A DNA stretch of 64,000 bases from Clostridiales bacterium (GCA_012517815.1 JAAYUF010000156.1:41334-105333), one strand, 5' to 3'; positions 1 through 10,219 are shown, counted from the stretch's first letter. Made by a program: numbers and translations. Notes: generated by a model not told the origin, from the letters alone.

Positions 1-681
1 CAGCAGGAAATCGGTTGCCCCACCGACAAGTGCGCCGTCATCCGCAACGGGGTGCACATCGAGCGGTTTTCCGGCATCCCCCTCAAGGAACCGGACGGAA
101 CCATCGACATCGGCGCCGTGGTGCGTATCGTGCCGATCAAGGACATCAAGACGATGCTCTACGCGTTCTCGATGGTCAGCGCCGAGATGGAGAAGGTGCG
201 CCTGCACATCATGGGCCCGACGGACGAGGATGAGGAGTATTACGCGGAATGCCTGCAGCTGCAAAAGGACCTTGAGCTGGACAACGTGACCTTCACCGGC
301 CGGGTGGATGTCGCGGCGTACCTGCGAAGGATCGATTTCACCTTGCTTACCAGCATCTCGGAAGGGCAGCCGCTGGCCGTGCTGGAAGCGATGGCGGCCG
401 GCCGCCCCGCCGTGACGACCAACGTGGGTTGCTGCCGGGAGCTGCTGGACGGCATCAACGACGGCATCGGCCAGGCCGGGCTGTGCGTGCCCGTGATGCA
501 CCAGAGCGAGCTGGCCGAGGCGATGCTGACGCTGTGCCGCGACGAGCGCATGCGCAGGCAGATGGGCGAAAACGGCAAGCGGCGCGTCGCGGAGCTGTAC
601 GGCCACCGGCAGATGATCGAGCACTATCTGGCCCTGTATGACGAGGCGACGGCAAGCGCCGCAAAAAGGTGGATGGGATAA
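1..681 (+). CDS. pelF: Pel polysaccharide glycosyltransferase PelF, C-terminal part (cut by window edge)
   Basis: The reading frame is open from base 1, so the N-terminal half lies outside the window; 226 residues remain. It is the C-terminal Rossmann half of a GT-B, GT4-family glycosyltransferase: the nucleotide-sugar motif E-x7-E is visible in 'EGQPLAVLE', followed by 'AMAAGRPAV' and 'TNVGCCRELLDG'. In characterised Pel systems PelF is the cytosolic enzyme that polymerises UDP-linked N-acetylhexosamine. The assignment to PelF rather than another GT4 enzyme rests on the next gene, which is clearly pelG and starts inside the pelF stop codon (TAATG). Confidence 0.85.
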   Translation, partial: QQEIGCPTDKCAVIRNGVHIERFSGIPLKEPDGTIDIGAVVRIVPIKDIKTMLYAFSMVSAEMEKVRLHIMGPTDEDEEYYAECLQLQKDLELDNVTFTGRVDVAAYLRRIDFTLLTSISEGQPLAVLEAMAAGRPAVTTNVGCCRELLDGINDGIGQAGLCVPVMHQSELAEAMLTLCRDERMRRQMGENGKRRVAELYGHRQMIEHYLALYDEATASAAKRWMG

Positions 682-2174
682 TGGCGGGCATCGGATTTGA
701 ACTTCGCAAGCTGTTTGTGGGCCGCGGCGCCATCGCCAAGGTGCGCGCCTACGCCTATGCCGGCATCATCACCGCCGGAACCATGATGCTGGCCGTGCTC
801 ATGATGGTGGGCGTGCAGTGGCTGGTCCGGGCGTTCGGCGCGACCGATCAGGAAACGGAAACGCTGGTCGTCCTGATGGTGTACGCCATGCTGGGGTCGC
901 TGCTCGTCAGCTCCCTGCTGCAGATGTTATTATCCCGCTATGTGGCCGATATGCTTTACCAGAAAAAGACGGAGCGGGTCCTGCCCTCCCTGTTTGGCGG
1001 TTCGTCCCTGCTGATGGCGGTGGGCGGCGTCGCCTACGGAGCGTTCCTGTGGCCCGCCCACGCCATACCGGTCCTCGACAGGCTGCTCAACTGGGGGCTG
1101 TTCATCACGCTGATCCTGGTATGGCTTCAGATGGCCTACATTACGGCCGCCAAGGACTATCGGCGGATCCTGCTGGGGTTCGCGGGCGGGGTTGCGGCGG
1201 TGTTCCTGCTGGGCGGCGCGCTGCTGTCCGTGGGCGTACGCCCCACCACCGCCGTGATGGCCGCGCTGTTTTGCGGGTACGGGGTCATGCTGGTCGCGTT
1301 CAACCGCGTTTTGCTGAGCATCTTCCCGGTCGGTTCCGGAAGCCTGCTGGCCTTCGTGGAGTGGATCGGCCGATACCCCGACCTGGTACTCGTCGGTTTC
1401 CTGAGCATGGCGGGCGCGTTTGTGCACCTGATCGTCATGTGGTTTTCGCCGCTGGGCGATCTGGTGGCCGGGCAGTTCCGGCACGCGCCTTTGCACGATT
1501 CGGCCGCGTTTTTTGCCTATCTGGTAGCGGTGCCCACCGGCATTAACTTTGTGGTATCGGTGGAGGTCAACTTCTACCTCCGGTACAAACGGTACTTCAC
1601 CGCCATCACCAACGGCGGCACCCTTGCGGAAATCCGCCTCGCCCGCAAGAACATGGAAAAGGCCCTGCATCAGGAAATATTCCGCCTGACCGAGGTGCAG
1701 CTCTTCATCATGGTGGTCTACACCATCCTGGGGCGATACCTGCTGGAATCGCTGGGCTTTACCCGGGACATGATCGGCATCTTCCAGGTGATGTGCATCG
1801 GCTACAGCGCTTACGCCATCGGCAACTGCTTCATGCTGTTGCAGCTTTACTTCAACGATCGCAAAGGCGCGCTGCTCACCTGCGCGGTGTACTTCGTCGT
1901 CAACCTGGCCGGCACCCTGTTTACGATGAACCGCTCCCCCCTGACCTACGGGCTGGGTATGACGGTCGCGGGAATCCTGATGTACATGGTCGGGGTTTTG
2001 CGGCTGCTGACCTACGTGCGCGATATCGACTACCACGTGTTTTGCGGGCAGCCGATCCTGGCGACGCGCCAGGATCGCTGGCCGGGCAGGCTCGCAGCCC
2101 GGCTGGACGAGCGGGTCAAACGGTTTGCCTCTCCCATCGTTCAAACGGCTGGAAAAGAGGAGATATCAAGATGA
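681..2174 (+). CDS. pelG: Pel exopolysaccharide inner-membrane transporter PelG
   Basis: 497-residue polytopic membrane protein with about twelve hydrophobic segments and the characteristic PelG N-terminus 'MAGIGFELRKLF'. PelG is a MATE/Wzx-like (MOP superfamily) protein thought to carry the growing Pel chain across the cytoplasmic membrane together with PelF. I chose the ATG at 681, which overlaps the pelF stop by one base and has AGGTGG upstream; an in-frame GTG at 669 would add four residues and is less likely. The 3' end overlaps the next gene by four bases (ATGA), so the set is translationally coupled. Confidence 0.93.
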   Translation: MAGIGFELRKLFVGRGAIAKVRAYAYAGIITAGTMMLAVLMMVGVQWLVRAFGATDQETETLVVLMVYAMLGSLLVSSLLQMLLSRYVADMLYQKKTERVLPSLFGGSSLLMAVGGVAYGAFLWPAHAIPVLDRLLNWGLFITLILVWLQMAYITAAKDYRRILLGFAGGVAAVFLLGGALLSVGVRPTTAVMAALFCGYGVMLVAFNRVLLSIFPVGSGSLLAFVEWIGRYPDLVLVGFLSMAGAFVHLIVMWFSPLGDLVAGQFRHAPLHDSAAFFAYLVAVPTGINFVVSVEVNFYLRYKRYFTAITNGGTLAEIRLARKNMEKALHQEIFRLTEVQLFIMVVYTILGRYLLESLGFTRDMIGIFQVMCIGYSAYAIGNCFMLLQLYFNDRKGALLTCAVYFVVNLAGTLFTMNRSPLTYGLGMTVAGILMYMVGVLRLLTYVRDIDYHVFCGQPILATRQDRWPGRLAARLDERVKRFASPIVQTAGKEEISR

Positions 2175-3937
2175 GGCGCACGAGGGTTCTCCTGTTGCTT
2201 GGGATTCTCACGCTTGGCTGTATGCTCACCGGCTGCGTTGCGCAAAACGAACCGGCTGCCGCTACGGATACGCTGAACGATACCGCCGCGCGCACCGTCG
2301 CCAAGGTTCCGGTGCCGGAGATCGACAGCCTGCCCCTGACGGACGATCCTGCCCTGTACGCGCAGCAGGACGGCACGTCGCTTGTGTATTTCTATCTCAC
2401 CGTCAAGGGCGGCAACGCGGCGGACGCGACCAACCATACCTTTGCGCAGGTCAACGAATATCTGAACCTGCAGGGCATGAAAAACGTGGAAAAAATCAAG
2501 TCGGAAATCCTCTTTCAGGTGGGCGACGAGTATGGCCCGCTGCCTGAGGAGATCGGCTTTGGCGAAACGCTCGCCAACGCGACCTTCAACGTGCGCGGGC
2601 GCTCCAGCACCGGCGCGCCGCAGAAGTCCTACCGCATCGACCTGATGGCCAGCGCGGGACTCTGGCGCGGGCAGCGCGCGATCGCCATCAACAAGCATCC
2701 CTATGACCGTTCGCGCCTGCGCAACATGCTCTTCTTCACCCTGTTGCAAAAGGTGCCGGATATGACCAGCCTGCGCACGCAGTTTGTCGGTGTGTTCATC
2801 AAGGACGAAACCGCCGGGGAGACCGCCTTTACCGATTTGGGCCTCTTCACCCAGGTGGAACTGCCCAACGGCCGCTACCTGCGCAACCACGGCCTCAGCC
2901 GGGGCGGCAACCTGTACAAGGCGAACATGAACGAGTTTTTCCGTTACGAGGACAAAATCCGGCTGGCGACCGACCCCCTGTACGATTTGGCGGTGTTCAG
3001 CGAGGTGCTGGAGCCCAAGACCACGGAGGATCACGCCAAGCTGATCGCGATGCTGGACGCCGTGAACGATGATACGATCCCGATTGAGCGGACGGTCGGG
3101 CAGTATTTTAACCTGGAGAACATCACCAGCTTCCTGGCGTACAACATCCTCATGGGCAACACGGACACCAACTCCCAGAACTATATGCTCTACAGCCCCG
3201 TCAACAGCGATATCTGGTACTTCATCTGCTGGGACGGCGACGGTTGCCTGCCCTTCTCCGAAGCCGCGATTTATGAAGACGACGGTTCACGGCCCGACTG
3301 GGCGTACGGCGTATCCAACTACTGGGGCATGGTGCTCTTCAATCGCATGCTGCGCGTGACCTCCTACCGCGAGGCGCTGGCGGCGAAGGTGGAGGAGCTG
3401 CGCGCGATCATCACGCCGGAGGTCATCGCGGCGGAAATCGCCAGATACCGCACGGTCGTGGATACATTCACCAGCCGGATGCCCGACGCCATCCACCTCA
3501 ACGGGACGGCCGCCCAACTGGCCCGGCTCTACCGGAGCATGCCCGGGGATGTGACCACCGCCTACCGGTACTTTGTGGAATCGCTGAGCAAACCGATGCC
3601 GTTTTTTCTGGGCGACGTGACGGCCGCGGACGGCAGCCTGACCTTTCCGTGGGGCGATGCGTACAGTTTTGACACCAGCCTGATCTACTATAACCTGCAG
3701 GTGGCCACCGACTGGACCTTTGCCGCGGACGCCATCGTCTACGAAAAACAGCGCATGCTGCAGCTGCATGAAACCATCCCCGCGCTGCCGGCGGGCGATT
3801 ATTACTGGCGCGTCGTCGCGCAAAACGAGAGCGGCAAAACCCAGACAGCCTTCGACTGGTTTTCCGGCGTGGGCGCGGATCACTACGGCATGCGGCGCTT
3901 CACGGTGACCGCAGGCGGGGAGGTGCTCAACCCCTGA
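2171..3937 (+). CDS. CotH-kinase-family lipoprotein in the Pel operon
   Basis: 588 residues. It begins with a lipoprotein signal (hydrophobic stretch, then LTGC with Cys22). The body is a CotH-type atypical protein-kinase fold: 'NVRGRSS', 'KSYRIDL', 'NTDTNSQNYMLY' and 'WYFICWDGDGCLPF' match the metal/ATP-binding motifs of the family. The last ~110 residues look like an Ig/FN3-type beta domain ('GDYYWRV'). CotH of Bacillus spores phosphorylates coat proteins; an extracytoplasmic kinase here could phosphorylate a surface protein or the polymer, which is inference. ATG at 2171 overlaps the pelG stop and follows GAGGAG; its own stop overlaps the next ATG. Confidence 0.85.
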   Translation: MRRTRVLLLLGILTLGCMLTGCVAQNEPAAATDTLNDTAARTVAKVPVPEIDSLPLTDDPALYAQQDGTSLVYFYLTVKGGNAADATNHTFAQVNEYLNLQGMKNVEKIKSEILFQVGDEYGPLPEEIGFGETLANATFNVRGRSSTGAPQKSYRIDLMASAGLWRGQRAIAINKHPYDRSRLRNMLFFTLLQKVPDMTSLRTQFVGVFIKDETAGETAFTDLGLFTQVELPNGRYLRNHGLSRGGNLYKANMNEFFRYEDKIRLATDPLYDLAVFSEVLEPKTTEDHAKLIAMLDAVNDDTIPIERTVGQYFNLENITSFLAYNILMGNTDTNSQNYMLYSPVNSDIWYFICWDGDGCLPFSEAAIYEDDGSRPDWAYGVSNYWGMVLFNRMLRVTSYREALAAKVEELRAIITPEVIAAEIARYRTVVDTFTSRMPDAIHLNGTAAQLARLYRSMPGDVTTAYRYFVESLSKPMPFFLGDVTAADGSLTFPWGDAYSFDTSLIYYNLQVATDWTFAADAIVYEKQRMLQLHETIPALPAGDYYWRVVAQNESGKTQTAFDWFSGVGADHYGMRRFTVTAGGEVLNP

Positions 3938-4674
3938 TGAAAAAGCCGATCTACCGCCATGAGCTGAAGTATCTCATCAACCTGCCGGACTGGGCGCTGC
4001 TGCGGACGCGCATGGCCGGCGCGATGCAGCGCGACCAAAACGTCGGCGAAAGCGGCGAGTACCGGATTCGCAGCCTGTACTTCGACGACTACTGGAACAC
4101 CGCCTACGAGGAAAAGGACGAAGGCGTCCTCGTGCGCCGCAAATACCGCATCCGGGTGTACAACTGCAGCCAGACGGCAATCCACCTGGAGCGAAAAAGC
4201 AAGGTGGGCCAGTACGTCAGCAAGGAGAGCGCCCCGCTGACCAAAGCGGAAGTCGACCTGATCCTCGTGGGCGATTACGCCTTTCTGGAGAAGAGCGACG
4301 ATAACCTCCTGCGCGAGTTCTACTGCGAGCTCACCTCGCGCCTGATGCGTCCGCGGGTGATCGTGGATTACGACCGCGAGCCGTTCGTCCAGATCTCCGG
4401 AGACGTGCGCGTCACCTTTGACAAGCACGTCCGGGCGGGCTTTGGCACGCTGGACCTGTTCGACGCGGCGCTCCCGACGGTGGAGGTGCTTCCCGCCGAC
4501 CAGATGATCATGGAAGTCAAGTATACGGAATTCCTGCCACGGCTTGTGCGCGACCTGATGCCGCCGCGCGCGAGCATCCTGACGGCGGCATCCAAGTACG
4601 TGCTTTGCTGCGACGCGGCGGTACGGTCGAGAAACCAGAATCGAACGGAGGGGCTTGTATGGAAGGCACGCTGA
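3937..4674 (+). CDS. VTC-domain (polyphosphate polymerase-like) protein
   Basis: 245 residues with the triphosphate-tunnel fold of the VTC domain: basic tunnel strands are visible in 'YRHELKYLI', 'LVRRKYRIRVYN' and 'IHLERKSK', and acidic metal ligands in 'IVDYDREPF' and 'IMEVKY'. Yeast Vtc4 uses this domain to make polyphosphate from ATP; many bacterial copies are uncharacterised and occur beside CotH and DUF4956 genes. The start overlaps the preceding stop (TGATGA). A role in supplying polyphosphate, or in modifying the polymer or the CotH target, is inference. Confidence 0.85.
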   Translation: MKKPIYRHELKYLINLPDWALLRTRMAGAMQRDQNVGESGEYRIRSLYFDDYWNTAYEEKDEGVLVRRKYRIRVYNCSQTAIHLERKSKVGQYVSKESAPLTKAEVDLILVGDYAFLEKSDDNLLREFYCELTSRLMRPRVIVDYDREPFVQISGDVRVTFDKHVRAGFGTLDLFDAALPTVEVLPADQMIMEVKYTEFLPRLVRDLMPPRASILTAASKYVLCCDAAVRSRNQNRTEGLVWKAR

Positions 4675-5357
4675 CTTTTCAGGATATCATTAAAAAATCG
4701 GTATTGGAGGCGGGCGGGTTCCTGCAGGGGGTGTCCTGGAGTTCCGTGCTGCACGCGGCGGCGCTTGTCGGGCTTTCGCTGGCGATGGGGCTGATCATCT
4801 TCGCGATCTACCGCAAGGCGTTCATGGGCGTGGTCTACAGCCGCACCTTCGCGGTATCGCTGGCGGGCATGACGGTGCTGACCTGCTCCATCATCGTGAC
4901 CATCCAGTCCAACGTGGTGCTGTCGCTGGGCATGGTGGGCGCGCTCTCCATCGTGCGCTACCGCACGGCCATCAAAGACCCGATGGACCTCCTGTTCCTG
5001 TTCTGGACGGTTGCCGCCGGCATCGCCATCGGCGCGGATATGGTCTATATTGCGGTGCTCGTGGCGGTGATCATGATCGTTTTGCTGCTGTTGCTCTCGC
5101 GCCGCAAACACGCGCGCGACGAAATGTACATCCTGCTGATCCACTACAGCGGCGAAGGCGTCGACGAGGCCGTGCGCAGGGCGCTGGGCACGCACCCGTA
5201 CCGGATCAAATCCAAGACCCTGCGCAAGGACGACGTGGAAATGGCCGTGGAGGTTCGCGTCCGTAAAAATGACCTATCCTTTGTGGACCGCATCCGCACG
5301 ATGGACAGCATCCGCGACCTTACCGTCGTGCAGTACAGCGGCGATTACATCGACTGA
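4659..5357 (+). CDS. DUF4956 membrane protein
   Basis: 232 residues. Three or four membrane helices lie in the first ~140 residues, including the hallmark 'GALSIVRYRTAIKDP' of DUF4956; a soluble alpha/beta domain of about 90 residues follows ('MYILLIHYSGEG' to the end), resembling a small ACT-like fold. The function of the family is unknown. Its regular pairing with VTC and CotH genes suggests a membrane partner of the polyphosphate-polymerase-like protein. The ATG at 4659 follows GGAGGGG at the right distance and gives a 16-bp overlap with the VTC gene. Confidence 0.88.
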   Translation: MEGTLTFQDIIKKSVLEAGGFLQGVSWSSVLHAAALVGLSLAMGLIIFAIYRKAFMGVVYSRTFAVSLAGMTVLTCSIIVTIQSNVVLSLGMVGALSIVRYRTAIKDPMDLLFLFWTVAAGIAIGADMVYIAVLVAVIMIVLLLLLSRRKHARDEMYILLIHYSGEGVDEAVRRALGTHPYRIKSKTLRKDDVEMAVEVRVRKNDLSFVDRIRTMDSIRDLTVVQYSGDYID

Positions 5358-5370
5358 CGCAGAGGCGCCT

Positions 5371-6741
5371 ATGAAAGGTTTGATTCGGTTGCTCGCGGGC
5401 CTGCTGCTGACGGTCGGCATCGCTTTGCCCTGCGCCTGCGCCAGGGCCTGGACGGTCACGGCGCATTATCCGGCCAGCGACGCGGTGCTGCAAAACCCGT
5501 TCATCGGCAATGCCGTATGGGCCAACGACGCGCCGGAACACGAGCAGCCTTTCACTTTGGTATACGCCGATTTGACCTGGGCCGATTTTGAACCGGAAGA
5601 GGGCCGTTTCGATTTCGCAGGCTTTGAGCGGCGGAATCAGTTCAAGCTCTGGCGCGCGCTGGGCAAACGGGTGATCTTCCGCTTTGTGATGGACGTGCCC
5701 GGCGACCGCAAGCACATGGATATCCCCGCATGGCTCTACCAGGCGACGGGGAAGGACGGCATCGCCTACCGCGTGTCCTACGGCCGCGGGTACAGCCCCG
5801 ACTATCAAAACCCGCTGCTGATCGAAGCGCACGCCAAGGCGATCGCGGCCATTGGGGAACGATACGGCGACGATCCCCTGATCGCCTATGTGGAGCTCGG
5901 TTCCCTCGGCCACTGGGGCGAGTGGCATGTGCATGAGGCAATCGGCGACATGCCGCCCGCAGAGGTCTGCGAACAATACGTCCTGCCCTATTTTGCGGCG
6001 TTCCCGAACGCAAAGCTGATGATGCGCCGCCCGTTCGCCATCGCCGCGCAGCGCGGGATGGGCCTTTACAACGACGCTGCGGGTTCGCTGTCCTCCACCC
6101 GGACATGGCTGGACTGGATCATGCTGGGCGACGGCAACGGCGCGGCGGACGGGAACAGCCTGCTGCTGCCCATGCCGGACGCATGGCGCACCGCGCCCAT
6201 CGGCGGGGAGCTTGCGACCGCCGAGAAGCGGGATACGCTGCTGGACTCCCTTTGGGCTCAGACCATGGACCTGTTTACGCAGTCCCATACCAGCTGGATT
6301 GGGCCGGGGAGTTTCTCCGATGTGCCGCGGGGCGGAGACGCGCAGCAGGCGCTTGACCAGCTGATGAACCGGATCGGCTATCGCCTGCGCGTGGATCGCT
6401 GCACGGCGGCCGACGCGTCCGAAGGCGGGCTGTCCCTTACGCTGGTCTGGCACAATGATGGTATCGCGCCGTTCTATTTCGACTGGCCGGCAACCCTGCG
6501 CATCGAAGGCGCGGACGGTGCGCGCGCCTTTTGGCCGCTTCCCTTCCGCCTTGCGGAGGTTCTGCCCGGAGAAGCATTCGCGGTTGAAACGACCCTGCCA
6601 AAGGAAATGCTCCCGGCGGATGGCTGCGCCCTGTCCGTGGGGATTGTCGACCCCGCTACGGGCGACGCCGGCGTCGCGCTTGCGATGGACGCAGACGAGC
6701 AGGATCTCTGGTATCCCCTGCTGAGCATCGGCGCAAAATAA
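5371..6741 (+). CDS. Secreted DUF4832-type (beta/alpha-barrel) protein of the Pel operon
   Basis: 456 residues starting with a Sec signal (hydrophobic 'LLAGLLLTVGIALPCACARA'). The body looks like a glycoside-hydrolase-type barrel: 'LTWADFEPEEGRFDF' resembles the start of GH42/GH10-like barrels, and 'YVELGSLGHWGEWH' carries acidic residues typical of an active site. The last ~110 residues resemble a beta-sandwich DUF4832 domain. No canonical PelA hydrolase/deacetylase is visible in the window, so this protein could be the extracytoplasmic hydrolase of this Pel variant; that is inference. It lies 13 bp after the DUF4956 gene. ATG at 5371 was chosen because the signal peptide starts there. Confidence 0.75.
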   Translation: MKGLIRLLAGLLLTVGIALPCACARAWTVTAHYPASDAVLQNPFIGNAVWANDAPEHEQPFTLVYADLTWADFEPEEGRFDFAGFERRNQFKLWRALGKRVIFRFVMDVPGDRKHMDIPAWLYQATGKDGIAYRVSYGRGYSPDYQNPLLIEAHAKAIAAIGERYGDDPLIAYVELGSLGHWGEWHVHEAIGDMPPAEVCEQYVLPYFAAFPNAKLMMRRPFAIAAQRGMGLYNDAAGSLSSTRTWLDWIMLGDGNGAADGNSLLLPMPDAWRTAPIGGELATAEKRDTLLDSLWAQTMDLFTQSHTSWIGPGSFSDVPRGGDAQQALDQLMNRIGYRLRVDRCTAADASEGGLSLTLVWHNDGIAPFYFDWPATLRIEGADGARAFWPLPFRLAEVLPGEAFAVETTLPKEMLPADGCALSVGIVDPATGDAGVALAMDADEQDLWYPLLSIGAK

Positions 6742-7379
6742 ACGGCTCGGTCGGCACGGCCGGAAGGCAGAGGCGCGCCCAAGCATCACCGTGCCGCGGG
6801 CGCGCGTTGGCAACCGGCTCCCGGCATGCCGTTCGCGCTTCCCGTTTGCAGGCGTATGGCGCGGATCGGCTTCCCGGCCGAATACGGGCCGAATATGATT
6901 TACTTCTCATGTCGTCGCGTAAAATCCCGGACGGGATGGGGTTGGGCAACTGTTGGACGAGCAGCCTCCGTAGGGCTTGCGCGGCGCGCGCGTTCCCGAT
7001 CCATGCGGCAAGCGGCGGCTGTTACCGTCAAACGCACCTGCGCAGAACCTGTACGCGCAGGTGCGTCCCATTGTCCGGCTTGCGTTCGGCAGGGTTTGGC
7101 ACGTCGGCCAGGCGGGTCGCGGATTCATACGGTTCCGGCATCCCGCCTCGCTGTCGCGGCGGTTTCCCAAGGCGCAACCCCGAAAGGTCACGGCATCGGC
7201 CGCTTTCCGCCCGAAACGTCCTGGGATATCCATGCAGGAACGCGTCAAAGCACAGGCGCGTTTTTCCCGGGACGGGGAGCGAAGGCGTAGCGGGGCTGCG
7301 TCGACCTTCCGCGACACAGCCGCGGGAGAAAGCCGCCGTGCCTGAGGAGGCGCTCCTGATTGACAATCCCATCCCGCTT
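6742..7379. other. 638-bp gap between convergent genes, no supported gene
   Basis: This lies between the end of the Pel operon and the end of the minus-strand cellobiose phosphorylase gene. Possible reading frames are Arg/Pro-rich, lack ribosome binding sites and resemble no family. The one clear structure is the hairpin at 7032-7066. Confidence 0.6.
7032..7066. terminator. 12-bp perfect hairpin between convergent genes
   Basis: ACGCACCTGCGC (7032-7043) pairs perfectly with GCGCAGGTGCGT (7055-7066) around an 11-nt loop. There is no T-tract on either side, so it is not a classical intrinsic terminator. Its position between convergent transcription units still suggests a role in stopping transcription or stabilising 3' ends. 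Confidence 0.4.
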
Positions 7380-9821
7380 TCAGCCGACCGTCACGTCCAC
7401 GCGGAATACCTTGCCCGTTTCCGTGCAGACGGGGATCGTCTGCCCCTGAAGGGGGATTCCGTCCACGGTGACCTTAACCGTTCCCTTTTCGCCGCCGCTT
7501 CGGTTGGTTACGGCAATTTCATAGCGGTTGCCGCGAAACACGCGGCCGATTTTCACCTCGGTCAGGTGCGCGGGCAGGCAGGGGTCGATCATCAGGCCGT
7601 CCAACTGCGGCTTAACGCCAAGCACCGCCTGCGACACGGCGTAGAAGTTCCACGCCGCGGTGCCGGTCAGCCAGCTGTTTTTCGCCTCGCCGGGCCGTTC
7701 GCTTTCCTTGCCGTTGACCGTCTGGCTGTACACGTAGGGCTCGGTGCGGTGCAACTGCTGATCCTGAATGTAGGCCGGGGCGATGCGCCGGTAGATGTCA
7801 AACGCGCGGTCGCCGTGGCCCAGCATGGTTTCCGCGATTACCACCCAGGGATTGTTATGGCAGAAAACAGAGCCGTTCTCCTTGTAGCCCGGCGGGTAGG
7901 AACTGATCTCGCCCAGGTTGAGTCGATAGCTGCGGTACGCGGGCCAGTTGAGCACTACGCCGTAGTCAGACAGCAGGTGTTCGCGCGTCGCGTCCAGCGC
8001 CTTTTGCGCCATGCCGTTTTCGAGCCCCACGCCCGCCATCACGCACATGCCCTGCGGCTCGATGTAGATTTTCCCCTCGTCGCACTCGGCGGAGCCCACC
8101 TTTTCACCGTTGGCGTCGTACGCGCGCAGGAACCACCCGCCGTCCCAGCCGTGCCGCTCAATCGCCCGCGCCATGGCCTGCCCGCGCTCGCGGGCATAGG
8201 CGGCTTCCGCAGCGTCGCCGCGCCGCTCGCACAGGCGGGCGTAGTCCTCCGCCACCCCCACGAACATGCCCGCGATAAACACGCTTTCCGCCACGCCCGT
8301 ATCGTGGTTGGTCACGGTTTGAAAGCTCTCTCCGGACACGCAGGAGTAACAGTTGAGGTTCAGGCAGTCGTTCCAGTCCGCGCGGCCGATCAGCGGCAGG
8401 CCGTGCGGGCCGCAGTGTTCCGCCGTGTAGCGGAAGGCGCGGCGCAGATGTTCCATCATGGGGGCGGCCAGCGCGGGGTCGTTGTCAAAATCGACCCGCT
8501 CGTCCAGCAGCGAAAACTCCCCGCTCTCCTTCAGGTGGGCCGCGACGGCGTAGATCAGCCAGAGGGGATCGTCGTTAAAGCCGCTGCCGGCGTCCAGGTT
8601 GCCGCGCTTGGTCAGCGGCTGGTACTGATGGTAGGCGCTGCCGTCCGGCCGCTGGGTGGCGGCGATGTCCACAATCCGCTCCTTCGCCCGTTCCGGGATC
8701 AGGTGCACAAAGCCCAGCAGGTCCTGGCTGCAATCGCGGAAACCCATGCCGCGCCCGATGCCGCTTTCAAAATAGCTGGCGGAGCGGCTCATGTTGAAGG
8801 TGACCATGCACTGGTATTGATTCCAGATATTCACCTGCCGGTTGAGCTTTTCATCGGCGCTGCGGACGGTAAATCGGCTCAGCAGATTCGCCCAGTATGC
8901 CGCCAGTTCGTCAAGCCGCGCCTCAAACTGTTCGTCGGTCCGGAAGGCGGCCAGCAGCGCGTGGGCTTCTTCCTTGACGATCACGTCCGGCGCGATAAAC
9001 TTCCTGTCGACGGGGTTTTCGCAATACCCCAGGACAAACAGGAACCGGACGCTTTCACCGGGTTTGAGCGTGCGGCGGATGCAATGGCTGGCGATGGGCG
9101 CCCAGCCGTGCGCCACGCTGTTCCTGGGCTGGTCCGCCATGACCACGTCGGGCTTGCCAAAGCCGTTGTACAGGCCCAAAAAGCTCTCCCGGTCCGTATC
9201 GAAGCCGTCGACCTCCGTGTTGACGGCGTACACGGCGTAATGGTTGCGGCGCTCGCGGTATTCGGATTTATGGTAGATGGCGGCGCCGCCGTTTTCCACC
9301 TCCACTTCGCCGATGGCGTAGTTGCGCTGAAAGTTGAGGTTGTCGTCCAGCGCGTTCCAAAGGCAAAACTCCACAAAGCTGTACAGGCTCACCTGCTTGT
9401 CGGCCGCGCTTTCGTTGGTCAGCGTCAGCCGCGTAACCTCGGCCCGGAAACCGTGGGGAACCATGGCGCACTGCTGGGCTCGCAGGCCGTTCTTTCGGGA
9501 GGTGATCACCGTGTAACCCAGGCCGTGGCGGCACTCGTAGCTGTCCAGCGGCGTTTGCGTGGGCTGCCACCCCGGGTTCCAGACCGTTTCGCCGTCCCGC
9601 AGGTAGAAATACTTGCCGCCCGCGTCGGTGGGCACGTTGTTGTAGCGGTACCGCGTCAGCCTCAGCAGCCGCGCGTCCCGATAGAACGAATAGCCGCCGG
9701 ACGTGTTGCTGACCAGCGAAAAAAAGTCCTCTCCCCCCAGATAGTTGATCCAGGGGTACGGGGTATCCGGCCGGGTGATGACAAACTCCTTGCGCGCGTC
9801 GTCAAATGCGCCGTAGTTCAT
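7380..9821 (-). CDS. cbp: Cellobiose phosphorylase (GH94)
   Basis: 813 residues, the usual GH94 cellobiose phosphorylase size. The N-terminus '[16 protein letters not shown]', then '[10 protein letters not shown]' and '[20 protein letters not shown]', closely follows what I recall of the clostridial enzyme. The catalytic region contains '[12 protein letters not shown]' (general acid Asp). Reaction: cellobiose + phosphate to glucose-1-phosphate + glucose, in the cytoplasm. The ATG at 9821 was chosen because AAGGAGGA lies seven bases upstream and family similarity begins there; the frame is open further upstream but has no homology. A LacI-type gene lies upstream on the same strand. Confidence 0.93.
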   Translation of the reverse strand: MNYGAFDDARKEFVITRPDTPYPWINYLGGEDFFSLVSNTSGGYSFYRDARLLRLTRYRYNNVPTDAGGKYFYLRDGETVWNPGWQPTQTPLDSYECRHGLGYTVITSRKNGLRAQQCAMVPHGFRAEVTRLTLTNESAADKQVSLYSFVEFCLWNALDDNLNFQRNYAIGEVEVENGGAAIYHKSEYRERRNHYAVYAVNTEVDGFDTDRESFLGLYNGFGKPDVVMADQPRNSVAHGWAPIASHCIRRTLKPGESVRFLFVLGYCENPVDRKFIAPDVIVKEEAHALLAAFRTDEQFEARLDELAAYWANLLSRFTVRSADEKLNRQVNIWNQYQCMVTFNMSRSASYFESGIGRGMGFRDCSQDLLGFVHLIPERAKERIVDIAATQRPDGSAYHQYQPLTKRGNLDAGSGFNDDPLWLIYAVAAHLKESGEFSLLDERVDFDNDPALAAPMMEHLRRAFRYTAEHCGPHGLPLIGRADWNDCLNLNCYSCVSGESFQTVTNHDTGVAESVFIAGMFVGVAEDYARLCERRGDAAEAAYARERGQAMARAIERHGWDGGWFLRAYDANGEKVGSAECDEGKIYIEPQGMCVMAGVGLENGMAQKALDATREHLLSDYGVVLNWPAYRSYRLNLGEISSYPPGYKENGSVFCHNNPWVVIAETMLGHGDRAFDIYRRIAPAYIQDQQLHRTEPYVYSQTVNGKESERPGEAKNSWLTGTAAWNFYAVSQAVLGVKPQLDGLMIDPCLPAHLTEVKIGRVFRGNRYEIAVTNRSGGEKGTVKVTVDGIPLQGQTIPVCTETGKVFRVDVTVG

Positions 9822-10219
9822 AACCGCATTCCTCCTTAATTGGGCCAAGCGCCGGGTGAATCCGGGATGGTTCGTCCGGCATCCGGCGGACAAGCGGGGT
9901 GCAGCTCGGTCGGCGCAACCCGCCTTACGGGCGTCCGCAGAAGCCGAGCGCGGCGTACGCCCCGGCGCTTCCGCGCAAAAGGCACCTCCGCACGGTTGCG
10001 TCGATGCCCTTTTTCCAGCTCCGCCGTTGCCTCGCGCCGCGCGGCGCATTTCGCCCTCCGCTACGGTTTCAGTTCTTGAACGCTTCCCTCTCGCCGCGCC
10101 GGTCTCCCCCTGACTTCGTCGCGCAAGCTCGCCGTGGCTCCGCTGCGCCTTCGCCGCCGTTCCCTGTCATGGCAGAAAACCGTTCGTGAGCTTTGGTGCG
10201 TTCCCGAATGGAAATCGGA
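9822..10219. other. 398-bp spacer upstream of cellobiose phosphorylase
   Basis: GC-rich sequence between the LacI-type gene and the cellobiose phosphorylase gene, both on the minus strand. I see no gene, no convincing sigma-70 promoter and no clear terminator. Open frames on the plus strand are Arg/Pro-rich shadows. Confidence 0.5.

Noticed and set aside
6807..9839. A 1010-codon plus-strand open frame opposite the cellobiose phosphorylase gene
   Set aside because: It is antisense to a clear GH94 gene, His/Val/Arg-rich and without similarity to any family; GC-rich codon bias leaves the opposite strand open.
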